Origin: Symbiodinium natans | Taxonomy: Eukaryota > Sar > Dinophyceae > Suessiales > Symbiodiniaceae | NCBI GenBank assembly: GCA_905221605.1 | Contig: CAJNDS010002110.1 | Location: 297,001 to 361,000, forward strand | Reading direction: 5' to 3' | Length of the DNA stretch: 64,000 nucleotides | Part shown: one piece after another, positions 54,011 through 63,741 of the stretch | Layout: the number at the start of each line of letters is the position of its first letter | How positions within the stretch are numbered: position 1 is the first letter of the stretch | Position numbers and translations under genes: made by a program | The notes under the pieces: model-generated | The model's database searches: none | What the model was told of the DNA's origin: nothing | The model's input: only the letters and a program-made list of their open reading frames with translations

Positions 54011-54220
54011 ACTGCAGGTACGTAGGGTTCTGGATAAGGGCACGAATCAACGGCCATTGTTCACAAGGAACAAAACTGTGCTCCGGCCCTGATGCAACTT
54101 CACCCATTTATGCGCAGAAAGAGGCGAGAGAAAGAGAGACCCTAAACCCTAAACCCTAAACCCCCTAAACCCCCTAAACGCCCTAAACCCCTAAACCCCT
54201 AAACCCTACGCCCTTGCGTT

Positions 54221-54276
54221 TCACAGGATGGCCTTGTTCTTCTGACGCCCGCCGCGCTTGGCGCAGCGCGTGGCTT
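54221..54276 (-). CDS. charged-protein gene, putative last exon with stop
   Basis: After GTTAG|AA the minus strand reads ATRCAKRGGRQKNKAIL and stops at TGA (54221-54223). Almost all third codon positions are G or C and the residues are basic, like a nuclear or RNA-binding C terminus. It is the lowest-coordinate member of a series of charged minus-strand exons up to 63.7 kb that may form one gene; the joins were not verified, so the grouping is inference. Confidence 0.42.
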
Positions 54277-54969
54277 CTAACCTCCGTGGTGTGGTGGCCG
54301 ATGGGGTGTAAGTAGGGCCCTAGACCCTAGACCCTAGACCCTAAACTCTAACCCTAAACCCTAGACCCTAAACCCTAAACCCTGAACCCTAAACCCTTAC
54401 AAACCCTAGGTTTAGTTTACAGGGCTTAGGGCTTAGGGCTTAGTAGTTGCCGAAAATAAGTTCCTAAACCCAACCTTGTTTTTGCATCCGGTATCCCTGC
54501 GGAGGGGTGTTACTATCGTATAAAAATTTTGGGTGCATGACTTAAGGTTTAGGGGTTAGGGCTTTGGGTTAAGGCGCAACCCTGCGCCCTACTCCCTGCC
54601 CACGTGCAGTCCGAGACAAGTCAATGCCCATGCTGGGAGGTGTTTGGTACTTGATTAACTAGGGTTTAGGGTTTAGGGTTTAGGGTTTAGGGCCCCTTCT
54701 TTCCCCAAACCGCCAAAACCCCAAAACCCCAAAACCCTGCAACCCTGGAACCCCAAATCCCTAAACCTCGAACCCCCCCCCCCCCCCCCCCCCCCCCCCC
54801 AAACCCTTAACCCAGCTTTTTGGAACCCCAAATCCCTCAACCCTGCACTCCCCCCCCGCCCCCCTCACCCCCCCGAAAGCCTTGAACCCCAAATCCTAAA
54901 CACTTTGCACAAAACCCTAAATTTAAACCCTAAACCCTAAACCCCCCAGCTTTTTGCAGCACACGGCGC
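54277..54969 (-). other. intron-like repeat stretch
   Basis: CCCTAGACC/CCCTAAA arrays (54320-54410), a TTTAGGG tract (54662-54692) and a C26 run (54775-54800). Confidence 0.5.
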
Positions 54970-55010
54970 CCTCTCTTCAACCTCTTGGCGAGGTCCTTGC
55001 TCTCCCCATC
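54970..55010 (-). CDS. charged-protein gene, exon
   Basis: Reads DGESKDLAKRLKR between AAAGAG|G and GG|GC; both splice sites follow the epimerase pattern. Lysine/arginine rich with a short helix. Confidence 0.45.
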
Positions 55011-55139
55011 CTCTTTCACTCAAAGCGGGGGTGCGCGAGCGCACGGGTGTTTAGGGTTTAGGGTTTTAGGGTTTAGGGGTTTAGGGGTTTTGGGGTTTTG
55101 GGGTTTTGGGGTTTTGGGGTTTAGGACTCTGGTGTGAGC

Positions 55140-55200
55140 CTGGCATCTGCCTCCAGGCCTTGGGTGCGTTTGACCTCCGAAGTTCAATTTCCATGGGCTG
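55140..55200 (-). CDS. charged-protein gene, possible exon
   Basis: The minus strand reads PMEIELRRSNAPKAWRQMPG next to a long telomeric tract (55203-55280). Boundaries not fixed. Confidence 0.33.
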
Positions 55201-55202
55201 TG

Positions 55203-55280
55203 TAGGGTTTAGGGTTTAGGGTTTAGGGTTTAGGGTTTAGGGTTTAGGGTTTAGGGTTTAGGGTTTAGGGTTTAGGGTTA
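55203..55280. repeat. telomeric TTTAGGG tract
   Basis: Ten to eleven tandem TTTAGGG units. Confidence 0.95.
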
Positions 55281-55734
55281 GGGTTGCTACCCCTTTTTAC
55301 CCCTGCCGTCAGGGCATTGAGTCGGGTAGCAACTCTAACCTACTGACCTAGCGAGGCCTTTATCAACGTCTCCTCTCCTAACAGAAACCACTTTGACCCC
55401 TGTTGAACCATAAGCCCTAAATCCTAACCTAAGACCCCCCCCCCCCAAAAAAAAAAAAAAAAGTAACATGGGGCGGGCCTATCTTCAGACGTAGCATTGG
55501 GCATTGGGGAATGTGGCATGACAAGCGCACTGAACCCTGCGTAACTTAACAGAAGAACCGGTGTCTAAGAGCTCTTCTGCCATAGGTATATAGGGGGCTC
55601 TAGGGGTGTTCTACTCATACTTTTAGTCAGGCTCCTACCAAAACCCTTTCTGTACCAGGATTTAGGGTTTAGGGTGAAGGAAACCCCAAACCCAAAGCAC
55701 CCTAAGCTGGCTTTGTTTAGGGTTGAAGTTAAGG

Positions 55735-56030
55735 GTTTGCAACTCTATAGACCCTACAAACCCTATAAACGTTGGCAACTCTATAGACCCTATAAACCCT
55801 ATAAACCCTCTAAACCCTATAAAATGTATAAACACTGTAAACCCTATAGACCCTCTAAACCCTAAAGACCCTATAAACCCTATACACCCCATAAAGCCCA
55901 TAAACCCTGTAAACCCTAAAGACCCTATTAATCCTATCCACCCTATAAACCCCATAAACCCTGCAAACTTTAAAGACCCTACAAACCGCATAAACCCTAT
56001 AGATTAATCCTATCCACCCTATGCCCAGTA
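55735..56030. repeat. degenerate CCCTATAAACC array
   Basis: About 25 irregular units of CCCTATAAA, CCCTAAAGA and CCCTGTAAA type. It gives spurious open frames on both strands (Pro-Tyr-Lys or Ile-Gly-Phe repeats). Confidence 0.85.
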
Positions 56031-56157
56031 ACCAAGGCTTAAAAAGGGTGCCCTTTTTTGCTTAAAGGGGTTTATAAGGGAACCTAAACCCCCCGAAAAG
56101 GGAATAAGGGTACTACTGGGCATCCTAGATAAACCCCATAAACCCTGTAAGCCCTAA

Positions 56158-56258
56158 CTTACTTCTCCAATAACCAAGGGGAAAAAAGGTTAAACTTTAA
56201 TATTCCTACTAAGTAAGGAAACCCAAAAAGTTTAAAGTTCAACTAAAGGCGAAGTAAG
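56158..56258. mobile_element. MITE-like family E copy
   Basis: CTTACTTCTCCAATAACCAA to ACTAAAGGCGAAGTAAG, differing from the 53909 copy at only a few positions, so one of the youngest families here. Confidence 0.85.
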
Positions 56259-56299
56259 CCCTAAAGGCCCCTTCACTTCCCTAAACCCGGCGGGGGCGC

Positions 56300-56348
56300 C
56301 TTGCCCTCCTCCTCGGACCGCGTCTGCGACACGTGGCCCTCCTCCGAC
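56300..56348 (-). CDS. charged-protein gene, acidic exon
   Basis: Reads SEEGHVSQTRSEEEGK between TGTCAG|G and AAG|GC. An acidic, disordered-looking segment with splice sites of the epimerase type. Confidence 0.48.
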
Positions 56349-56389
56349 CTGACAACAGAAAGGCTTTACAGGGCTCTTAGGGCCATGTT

Positions 56390-56463
56390 TAGGGTTTAGG
56401 GTTTAGGGTTTAGGGTTTAGGGTTTAGGGTTTAGGGTTTAGGGTTTAGGGTTTAGGGTTTAGG
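56390..56463. repeat. telomeric TTTAGGG tract facing a CCCCAAA tract
   Basis: Ten TTTAGGG units, followed after GCTA by the opposite-orientation variant CCCCAAA repeated to 56505, making a short inverted pair. Confidence 0.92.
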
Positions 56464-57189
56464 GCTACCCCAAACCCCAAACCCCAAACCCCAAACCCCA
56501 AACCCCAAACCCTAAACCCTAAACTGGCCCTAAACCCTAAACTGACACCAGTGCGCTGCCAGTGCGCCACCACAGGGACCAGGTTGAGGGTGGAGGGCTT
56601 TGAGCTCTGCACATTTGAGCCCAAACACGCTTTAGGGTTTTTTTGGTATAGGGTTTAGGGTTTAGGGTTTAGGGCTAGGGTTTAGGGTTTTGGGTTTAGG
56701 GTTCAGGGGTCCAATAGCCTCAACTCGGAAGCCTCCAACCCAAAGGCTTGGCAGCTTGGTGGGGTACCCCTTGCTCCTCAAACCCTAAACCCTAAACCCT
56801 AAACCCTATACCCGAAACCCTAAACCCTAAACCCAAAACCCTAAACCCCTAAACCCCAAACAGGGGGCACCCTTTGTTTGCGGGGTATCAAGAAGAGCTT
56901 TTTAAAAAAAACCCAAACCCTAAACTCACTCTAGAGGGAGTCCGAGTATAAGGACGTACCCCTAAGCAGTGCCCTTCAGATGCTCCCAACCTTAGAGGTC
57001 TAAGGTAAAATGTCATGAAAGCCCTAAACCCTAAACTCAAAACCCAAACCCTAAACCCTAAACCCTAAACCCGAAACCCTAAACCCTACACCCTAAACCC
57101 TTAACCCTATATAAACCCTAAACCCTAAACCCTAAACCCTAAACCCTAAACCCTAAACCCCAAACCCTCAACTCATCGGTCTGAAAACG

Positions 57190-57254
57190 GGTCCCGGCGA
57201 CTTGCCGTCTTCAGACTTGGCATCGTCGCTGCGGTCGGACTCCGACTTCCCCTC
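57190..57254 (-). CDS. charged-protein gene, Ser/Asp/Lys-rich exon
   Basis: After GCGCAG|G the minus strand reads KSESDRSDDAKSEDGKSPGP, a low-complexity acidic stretch rich in possible phosphosites. It resembles the 56300 exon in character and strand. Confidence 0.48.
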
Positions 57255-57275
57255 CTGCGCCCCCCCTGAGGTTTA

Positions 57276-57352
57276 GGGTTTAGGGTTTAGGGTTTAGGGT
57301 TTAGGGTTTAGGGTTTAGGGTTTAGGGTTTAGGGTTTAGGGTTTAGGGTTTA
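57276..57352. repeat. telomeric TTTAGGG tract
   Basis: Eleven tandem units next to the acceptor of the 57190 exon. Confidence 0.95.
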
Positions 57353-57475
57353 GGGGTTAGGGGTTAGGGGTTAGGGTTTAGCAAGAAGGTGGACCCCGCC
57401 TCCTGAAGAGGCTTTAAATGCTTTTTTGGGAGGAGTGAGAGGGTTTTGGGGGGGCTTTTGAGGGCACGGCTATTG

Positions 57476-57519
57476 GTCCTCCAGGCTCTTCGTCTCCTCC
57501 ACCCGCTTCTCCTCAATGG
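57476..57519 (-). CDS. charged-protein gene, Glu/Lys-rich exon
   Basis: After TGCCAG| the minus strand reads IEEKRVEETKSLED, a coiled-coil-like segment. An in-frame TAG follows soon after, so the donor must lie near 57476. Confidence 0.42.
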
Positions 57520-57559
57520 CTGGCAGCCTAAGCCAGTGGATTTTGGGGCTTTAAGGTTG

Positions 57560-57830
57560 GGGGTTTAGGGTTTTGGGTTTGCGGTTTAGGGTTCGGGGTT
57601 TGGGGTTTGGGGTTTAGGGTTTGGGGGTTAGGGTTTGGGGTTTAGGGTTTGGAGTTTGGGGTTTAGGGTCTAGGGTTTAGGGTTTGGGGTTTCGGGTTTA
57701 GGGTTCAGGGTTTGGGATGTAGGTTTGCGGTTTAGGGTTTGGGGCTTGGGGTTTAGGGTCTAGGGTTTAGGGTTTGGGGTTTAGGAAATTGGGGTTTCGG
57801 GCTTAGGGTTTGGGGTTTAGGGTTTGGGGT
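57560..57830. repeat. degenerate TTTGGGG/TTTAGGG array
   Basis: About 35 mixed units; a block around TTTGGGGTTTAGGGTCTAGG is repeated about 100 bp apart, so the array grew partly by segment duplication. Confidence 0.85.
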
Positions 57831-58170
57831 CCTGTTTTTTGTTGGGTTCAGGAGGTGTATCGAAACTTCTCACTAAAGTGATGATACACAAATCCCAAGC
57901 TAGTACCCCTACACCCCGAGTGGCCTTGAAAACACGTTTTGAGAGCAATTTAGGGATTAAACCGCCAAATTCTGTCGAAATCCTCATGACATCTCATGAC
58001 GACCCTCTTCTCCGAATTCAGGCGTGGGGGGCGCGGGGTGGGGGTGTGGGGGGTATGGCTTTTGGGGCTGAATGCAACAAACCCATCATCTGCCACCGCG
58101 CCACAGCTCATCCATGGGAAGAGGTGGCTTGGCCTGGAGGGCAAAAAGTTCATCCCCCCCTTAAAATCAT

Positions 58171-58297
58171 AATTTCCCCTACTACCCCCCCTTTTACTAC
58201 CCCCCCAACTTCCCCCCATAATTATGGCTATGGGAATTTAAGGGGGGAACCTATATAGGGGTGCTGGTATACAGGGGGGTAGTAGGGAAGCCCATGA
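58171..58297. mobile_element. MITE-like family I copy
   Basis: CCCCTACTACCCCCCC and GGGGGTAGTAGGGAAGCCCA are inverted ends; inner arms TTCCCCCCATAATTA and TTAAGGGGGGAACC. Confidence 0.75.
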
Positions 58298-58326
58298 TTC
58301 AAAATCACGCGCGCGCACCCCAGGAG

Positions 58327-58412
58327 TAGAACCCCCAACATAGTATCCTGCATTATACGATTGGGGTCCTTCTTCGGAACCCTTGAGGGATTTACTTTTT
58401 GGATCCTCCCAG
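58327..58412. mobile_element. MITE-like family K copy
   Basis: AGTAGAACCCCCAACATAGT and GGATTTACTTTTTGGATCCT, with the centre GGGTCCTTCTTCGGAACCC. Confidence 0.65.
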
Positions 58413-58714
58413 GGAAGGCAGAACCTGACGTCATGTTGAAGCATTTCCGAGCGCGATTGTGCCTTAGAACCATAGAGCGCCGTGCTCTACGGGGGTTCAC
58501 GAGATGAGGAGCTTTGGGTTTGGGGTTCTTGCCGTTTTGGTCTCAGCCTTTTCTTAATCAAGAATATGGGGTTTGTACAGAAAACGAAGAAAACGAACAG
58601 AACCTCCTCTAAGGAAGGAAAAGGTTTAGGGTTTACCCTTTGGAACCCAGGATCCTTTCCCGTCAGCTAGCCTACACAACCTTAAAAAAAAAAAACATCA
58701 GAGGCGAATACAAT

Positions 58715-58800
58715 CTTTGGAACATCCGACGCCGCACCGGAATTGGAAGAAACCGGCGCTCCAGGCTTCGTAGCAGCGGTTGCTTTCTTTGACACATCAA
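58715..58800 (-). CDS. charged-protein gene, Ala/Lys/Ser-rich exon
   Basis: After TTGGAG| the minus strand reads DVSKKATAATKPGAPVSSNS and continues GAASDVPK, linker-like low complexity. Another frame of the same strand is open for about 60 codons, so the frame is not certain. Confidence 0.4.
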
Positions 58801-59141
58801 CTCCAAGATCTCCGTGTGGGAGCGATCAATGTGATGCTGCCCGGCATTCTTTCGGCCGTCGTGCTCGCCTGCCATGTGCCTCCTCTTCTCCTCTCCTCTC
58901 CTTGGATGTTGCTAGGACAAACTCGGTCCGAGGAGAGACATGCACCCTTAAACCCTAAGCTCTAAACCCCAAGCCCTTTTTGCCACTGGACTCGAAGTCT
59001 AGCCAGAACTTTCACCCCTTTAACCCTAAACCCTAAACCCAAAACCCTAAGCCCTAAACCCGAAACCCTACGCCCTAAACCCTAAACCCCAAGCCATAAA
59101 GCCCTAAACCCGGATGTTACCGCAATAACAACAGAAGATGC

Positions 59142-59181
59142 TGGCGCCCGCCTGGGGTGGCGGCTCGTCAGCCTTGACCGC
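59142..59181 (-). CDS. charged-protein gene, exon
   Basis: Reads AVKADEPPPQAGA between CTCCAG|G and A|GC; clean splice sites of the epimerase type. Confidence 0.45.
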
Positions 59182-59376
59182 CTGGAGTGCAGTTGGGGAG
59201 GGGGGGGGAGTTTAGGGTTTAGGGTTTAGGGTTTAGGGTTTAGGGTTTCGGGTTTAGGGTTTAGGGTTTAGGCTTAGGCGGAGGGGCAGGTCTTGGGGCC
59301 TGTGGGGCTTTATGTGCCCTTGTAAGGAAGGCATCGGGCTCTTAGGCGTCAAGAAGGCGCCAGAAAGCACAAACTC

Positions 59377-59411
59377 CCTCACCAATTGAATGCCTCGTCG
59401 GGTCCTTGTTC
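59377..59411 (-). CDS. charged-protein gene, small exon
   Basis: After TTTAG|G the minus strand reads NKDPTRHSIGEG before a possible donor. The reading stays open to a TAA eleven codons further. Confidence 0.33.
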
Positions 59412-59505
59412 CTAAACTTTACAGAAGCCGAAGCTCTGTAAAAATGAAAACCCTAAACACTAAACCCTAAACCCTAAACCTGGAAAAAAAAAAAGTGTAC
59501 GGCGC

Positions 59506-59585
59506 CTGCGCGGCTTTGGCTGTTTGGGCCGCGGCTTCCGCCTTGGCCCTCTCGAGGTCAAGGTTCCTTGCAGTGCTGACAAGTT
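59506..59585 (-). CDS. charged-protein gene, coiled-coil exon
   Basis: Reads STARNLDLERAKAEAAAQTA, then KAAQ, between GAAAG| and CAG|GC: 26 codons of alanine/lysine/glutamate helix typical of a coiled coil. The long telomeric tract at 59596-59690 lies immediately upstream of the acceptor. Confidence 0.5.
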
Positions 59586-59595
59586 CTTTCTAGGT

Positions 59596-59690
59596 AGGGT
59601 TTAGGGTTTAGGGTTTAGGGTTTAGGGTTTAGGGTTTAGGGTTTAGGGTTTAGGGTTTAGGGTTTAGGGTTTAGGGTTTAGGGTTTAGGG
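59596..59690. repeat. long telomeric TTTAGGG tract
   Basis: Thirteen to fourteen perfect units, directly next to a minus-strand splice acceptor (CCTAGAAAG). Confidence 0.97.
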
Positions 59691-60099
59691 TGTTGGGTCT
59701 AGGTTTACTTCATTCAACAAGGGCCCCGAACCCGAGGGTACTACCTTAAGGGCCCAAGGTCACAGGCTCCAGTTCAAGGTGGTGGGGGGAGTCGACTTGT
59801 GGCTAACCCTGAACCCTTAACCTAAAACCCTAAAACCCTAAATCCCTGCAGTGCCCTGCATGCACAGATGCCCAGTAGAACTTTGAGCCAACTACCGAAC
59901 CCTTGGTGGGGCTGACCTCTTAGGATCCTCCCATAGAGTAAAATGGTCTTGTGCCGTTCTGTGTTTGGGCTGAAGACCTGAACAGCCAAAAACGAAACCT
60001 GGAAAACCCTAAAATGCTCAACTAACAACCGTAAACCCTAGGCCCTAGATCCTGAACCTTCAATCCTAAACCCTAAACCCTGAACCCTAAGGCTGTCTC

Positions 60100-60180
60100 G
60101 ACATAGAGTCCACCCGCGCCCGTAGCACATGACATCACCCATGAAGCCGGACCCACCCCGGAGTATCTTGAACGCCCTTA
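60100..60180 (-). CDS. unassigned exon-like segment
   Basis: The minus strand reads AFKILRGGSGFMGDVMCYGR just downstream of the U6 fragment. No family recognised. Confidence 0.25.
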
Positions 60181-60227
60181 CATCCCGCCCTACGGTCTCA
60201 ACCCTTAGGGGCTTAGGATTTCGGCTT

Positions 60228-60280
60228 GGTGCACTTCTCGATTTGTGCGTGTCGTCCTTGCGCAGGGGCCATGCTAATCC
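60228..60280 (-). ncRNA. U6 snRNA, 3' half only (pseudogene fragment)
   Basis: The minus strand reads GATTAGCATGGCCCCTGCGC, then AAGGACGACACGCACAAATC and GAGAAGTGCACC. This is the highly conserved U6 region from just after the ACAGAGA box through the internal stem-loop and 3' tail (plant/alveolate-like CACAAATCGAGAA). The 5' stem and ACAGAGA box are absent; a CCCTAAATCCTGG telomere-like sequence precedes it. No terminal T run follows, so it is unlikely to be functional. Confidence 0.82.
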
Positions 60281-60364
60281 AGGATTTAGGGTCTGGGGTG
60301 TTGGGGTTTGCGTTTTAGGATCCGCTAACAAAAGCCGAAACCAAAGCAAAGACAACCTCATGAA

Positions 60365-60500
60365 CCGTATCCAACACTGCCAGGTATCGTAGCTGCCGAG
60401 CTCGGCACTTTTTCCTTAGGAGAACAAGACTACAGGCAGGGGCCATTTCTCGAGTAGCTCCAGCCAAGGAACTTATCACAAGTACTATTATTGTTCTTTT
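60365..60500 (-). CDS. unassigned exon-like segment
   Basis: The minus strand is open from about 60500 to 60320, reading MAPACSLVLLRKKCRARQLR and LAVLDTVHEVVFALVSAF. Nearby AT-rich runs (60586-60670) suggest intron or flank. Confidence 0.28.
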
Positions 60501-61042
60501 TTTTTCGCGATTTCGTAGTCTTATGTTGTATAGTTGTAAAGATGGTATGCCTTCCAAGCTTGGGTGGGCGGTGTGTTAGCATACAGAAATATAAATATAA
60601 ATAAAACATAAACAAAGAAATAAACATATATATATATATATGTAATATATGTATATATATATATATATGTATACCTTGATAGCCTCCGTTATACTTCGTA
60701 GTTAGGGCCCCTACAACTAAACCGGCTTATGACCTCTTTCGGGGTTTCGGTTTTCGGAGTGCATTGGGGGGCGGCAGGGTCTCCGTGAGCCTCCAGGGGT
60801 GTAACGGTACTTGCTGTGCGGCTACGGCTGCGCAAGATGAAGCTGCCACTTGCTTAGGGTTTAGGGTTAGGGTTTAGGGTTTAGGGTTTAGGGTTTAGGG
60901 TTTTGGGTTTTGGGTTTAGGGTTTACCCTCAAAACCCTAAACGCTGAACCCCTTTGAAGCCTTAAGCCCCTCAACCCCAAACCCGGAAGTCGCCCTAAAC
61001 CCTTAGTCAAACCCTTGCAACCCCTAAAACCCCAAAACTCGT

Positions 61043-61192
61043 GGGTTCCCTACTACCCCTATACTATCCTCCCTGGTTCCCAACCCAGATTACGCTGAAT
61101 TATCCTAAGTAGCCTGAGTTCTGGGGGAATTCGGGTGGGGGGGGGGGGGCGGGGGGAGGTATTTTCGAGTTGGGTAGTAGGGGAACCCATGA
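61043..61192. mobile_element. MITE-like family I copy
   Basis: GGGTTCCCTACTACCCC and GGGTAGTAGGGGAACCCAT are inverted ends; the centre carries a G14 run. Confidence 0.75.
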
Positions 61193-61518
61193 TGAACCTT
61201 CTATGATGCGGTTGATGAGGCCCAATACCTGGTGTTGCTTCCCCTGTGGCGGAAAATGATGACACGAGAACTTCACCAAAATGGTTTCAGGGTTTTATAG
61301 GGTTTAGGATTTCGGGTGTAGGGTTGAGGGTTTATGGTAGAAGTAAAATTTAGGCTTATAGTGGTGAGGGGTTGATGGGCTTAGGGTTGAGGCGCTCAGA
61401 GGCGTTCTGAGGTTCAGGGTATGCTAAATCTCGGCCGTAAACCATGCCCGTCGCAGATCTGCTTCCTGTTCCAGCAAACAGGGACTTTGCTCCAACCTAG
61501 CGTAGGCGCCTAAATAGT

Positions 61519-61604
61519 TGGAACAGGGTTTTGGGGGGTTATTATAGCATAGTTACAAAGGGACAATAATAGCACAGTCCTAGTAATTATTCCGACTCCT
61601 ATGT
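61519..61604. repeat. MITE-like family J copy
   Basis: GGGTTTTGGGGGGTTATTAT, AGTTACAAAGGGACAATAAT and ATTCCGACTCCTATG match 8349-8445. Confidence 0.5.
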
Positions 61605-61606
61605 TG

Positions 61607-61701
61607 CTTACTTCTCCACTAGCCCAGAAAAAACAGGCTACTGTATTACACTACCGAAGAAGGAACCCCAACAAGTTTAACGGTCGACAGGGCGAAGTAA
61701 G
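61607..61701. mobile_element. MITE-like family E copy
   Basis: CTTACTTCTCCACTAGCCCA to GTCGACAGGGCGAAGTAAG, directly beside the family J copy. Confidence 0.75.
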
Positions 61702-62714
61702 CCCTATAAACCCTAAGGCCTAAACCCAAAACCCTAAAAACACATCCACGCCCGAAACCCTAAACCCTAAACCTTATAAACCCTAAACCCTAAACCCTAA
61801 ACCCTAAACCCTAAACCCTGTACCTTGCGGCCCAAGGATCAATTTGGAGTCGAGCTGGCAGCAGGGAGTTCGCACCTCGGCCGAAAACTGGCTGGAGGCA
61901 TAACCCCCTTTGCAACAGGCTTAAACCCTAAACCCTAAACCCTAAACCCTAAACCCTCACGACAAAATAAAATAGAAAATGTATGTGGTATCATTCTGAA
62001 GTTTTCAAGTTATTTGTCTAAACAGCTGACAAGCTAAGTCTGAGGCCAAATGCTCATCCTCCCGCCTCCCCCTCGCCCTCCCCCCCCCACCCCTCGCCCC
62101 TCCCCTCCCCCCTCCCCCCGCCTCCCCCACTCACCCGCCCCCCTCACCCCCGCCCTGCCCCGCCCAGGAGGGGGGGGGACAAAAATCAAAACTTTCGGTC
62201 AAAATGTTTCGTTCAAAACTTTCGAACAAAACGTTTCGTTCAAAACGTTGTTGGGACCCAAACCCTATACAATTTCTGCAAATCGCCTTAGGGTTTAGGG
62301 GCGTATTCAGCGCACCGCGCCGTGCATACAACCATAACTAGGGTTTGTAGGGCTTGAGTTCCTAAAACTTTACATTACCTACGAGTGCAATCTACCCTGC
62401 CGGGACTGCATAGCCGTAACCCTAAACCCTAAACCCTAAACCCTAAACCCTAAACCCTAGACCCTAAACCCATCTGCACTCAGATGAAAGCTGACGTGCA
62501 AGCAAAGCCAATGAGGTCTTCCTCCTTGCAATGCGAACCATTCCTTGGCAAGAAGGGCCGTATCCTTTTAAAGGAGCACAGCGATGTGCCTCAATCAATT
62601 TCCATTCGTAGTGTGCATTGGGCTCGGAAAAACGTAGTCGACAGCGGCCGAGGCTTGCGCGAGCCGCAGATACGAGCCTTTCACGATGTTGTAGGCTGCT
62701 ACGAGGGGTAGGAC

Positions 62715-62781
62715 CGTCAAGGCAAACGATCTCGGTGAGGCAGCGAATCGCAGCATCCAGCTCCGAAACAGCATCATCATC
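62715..62781 (-). CDS. charged-protein gene, acidic exon
   Basis: Reads DDDAVSELDAAIRCLTEIVC, then LD, between GAAACAG|G and G|GT. The minus strand stays open about 40 codons further, so the donor is not certain. Codon use fits the other charged exons. Confidence 0.45.
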
Positions 62782-62831
62782 CTGTTTCGTCTCTGACCTC
62801 CTCCTTCCCTGTCGTGGCTTAGGGTTTATAC

Positions 62832-62931
62832 TGGGATGTTACCCCTTGTACTAACAGTGCTTAAGCGGGATTGTAGTATCCCCTATTATAATGCCTTTTA
62901 AGGGCTGCTAGTACAAGGGGCAACCTGTCAA
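62832..62931. mobile_element. MITE-like family C copy
   Basis: TGGGATGTTACCCCTTGTAC and GTACAAGGGGCAACCTGTCA ends, inner arms CTAACAGTGCTTAAG and TTTTAAGGGCTGCTAG. Confidence 0.75.
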
Positions 62932-63060
62932 GTTTGGGGTCTTCAGGATCTTGGGGTTTTTTTCGCGCTTGGGGATCACCCACCCACCCCCCCCCCCCCC
63001 CAAAAAAAAAAAAAAAACAGGAATAAATCTATTGTTCTAAGAAGGAAGAATAGATCATAG

Positions 63061-63165
63061 TTGTTTGGGGGGGGGGGGGGTATGAAAAATAATCCCTCTA
63101 TTACCCTAACAAGGAAGAATATTTCATAGTTGCTTGGAGGGGGGTTCTTCAGCAAATAGTTACTA
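63061..63165. mobile_element. MITE-like family F copy
   Basis: Right end GGGGGTTCTTCAGCAAATAG and centre CCCTCTATTACCCTAACAAG; the left end is a G run. Confidence 0.55.
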
Positions 63166-63196
63166 TTTTTCCTTAGGGGTTTCGTAAGTAGGCTTA

Positions 63197-63427
63197 TCAT
63201 GGGTTCCCCTACTACCCCCCTCTGTACTACACCCCCCTAGGTTCCCCCCATAATTAAGGCTACTTAGGGTTTATTAAGCTCAATTAAGGTTACTTAAGGG
63301 GGAACCTGGGGGAGGGCTAGTATAGAGGGGGGTAGTAGGGTTTAGGGTTTAGGGTTTAGGGTTTAGGGTTTAGGGTTTAGGGTTTAGGGTTTAGGGTTTA
63401 GGGTTTAGGGGTAGGGGAACCCATGAG
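63197..63427. mobile_element. MITE-like family I copy interrupted by a telomeric tract
   Basis: TCATGGGTTCCCCTACTACC at the left; the right arm GGGGGGTAGTAGGG is separated from its terminus GTAGGGGAACCCATGA by ten TTTAGGG units (63339-63410). Confidence 0.75.
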
Positions 63428-63685
63428 CTTAGGGGAAAGGCACTCGTGGCATCCAGAAATCCTAGAAGCTCCCAAGCCCACAAAGGTGTGCATGGGGTCT
63501 ATAGTCGACTCTAAGCCTTATAGCTCTAAACTTTGAACCCTAAACCCTAAACCCTAAACCCTAAACCCTAAACCCAAAACCCTTTTCGCAAGAGAACTCT
63601 CTAAAACCTAAAACCTAAACCCTAAACTCTAGACCCTGAACCCTAGACGCGAAACCCTAAACCCTAAACCCTTAGGGCCTTAGGG

Positions 63686-63741
63686 ATCCGTCACACTGGG
63701 GCCAGAACGGTTCACGTCCTCGTTCATCTCGTTTACCACGT
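63686..63741 (-). CDS. charged-protein gene, exon
   Basis: After CTGCAG| the minus strand reads VVNEMNEDVNRSGPSVTD. Strand, composition and style agree with the 54-63 kb series; the 5' end of that gene would lie beyond the window. Confidence 0.42.

Larger units (their letters stand above)
45166..54220. other. MITE- and telomere-repeat-rich region
   Basis: The densest MITE zone: families B (45984, 50995), D (45611, 47762, 48719, 51563), E (46594, 53909) and G (46409). It also has A/A' (47994, 50730, 52866), C (48577, 51178, 51911), F (50157) and H (50322). Long telomeric tracts at 47520-47595, 49138-49228 and 53195-53252. Exon-like islands: 45840-45960 and 46110-46260 (flanking a family B copy), 48350-48450, 49070-49135, 51290-51390 and 52450-52560. 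Confidence 0.5.

Noticed and set aside
55662..56007. A 109-codon frame rich in Phe/Ile/Gly and its antisense partner
   Set aside because: Encoded by the degenerate CCCTATAAA array.
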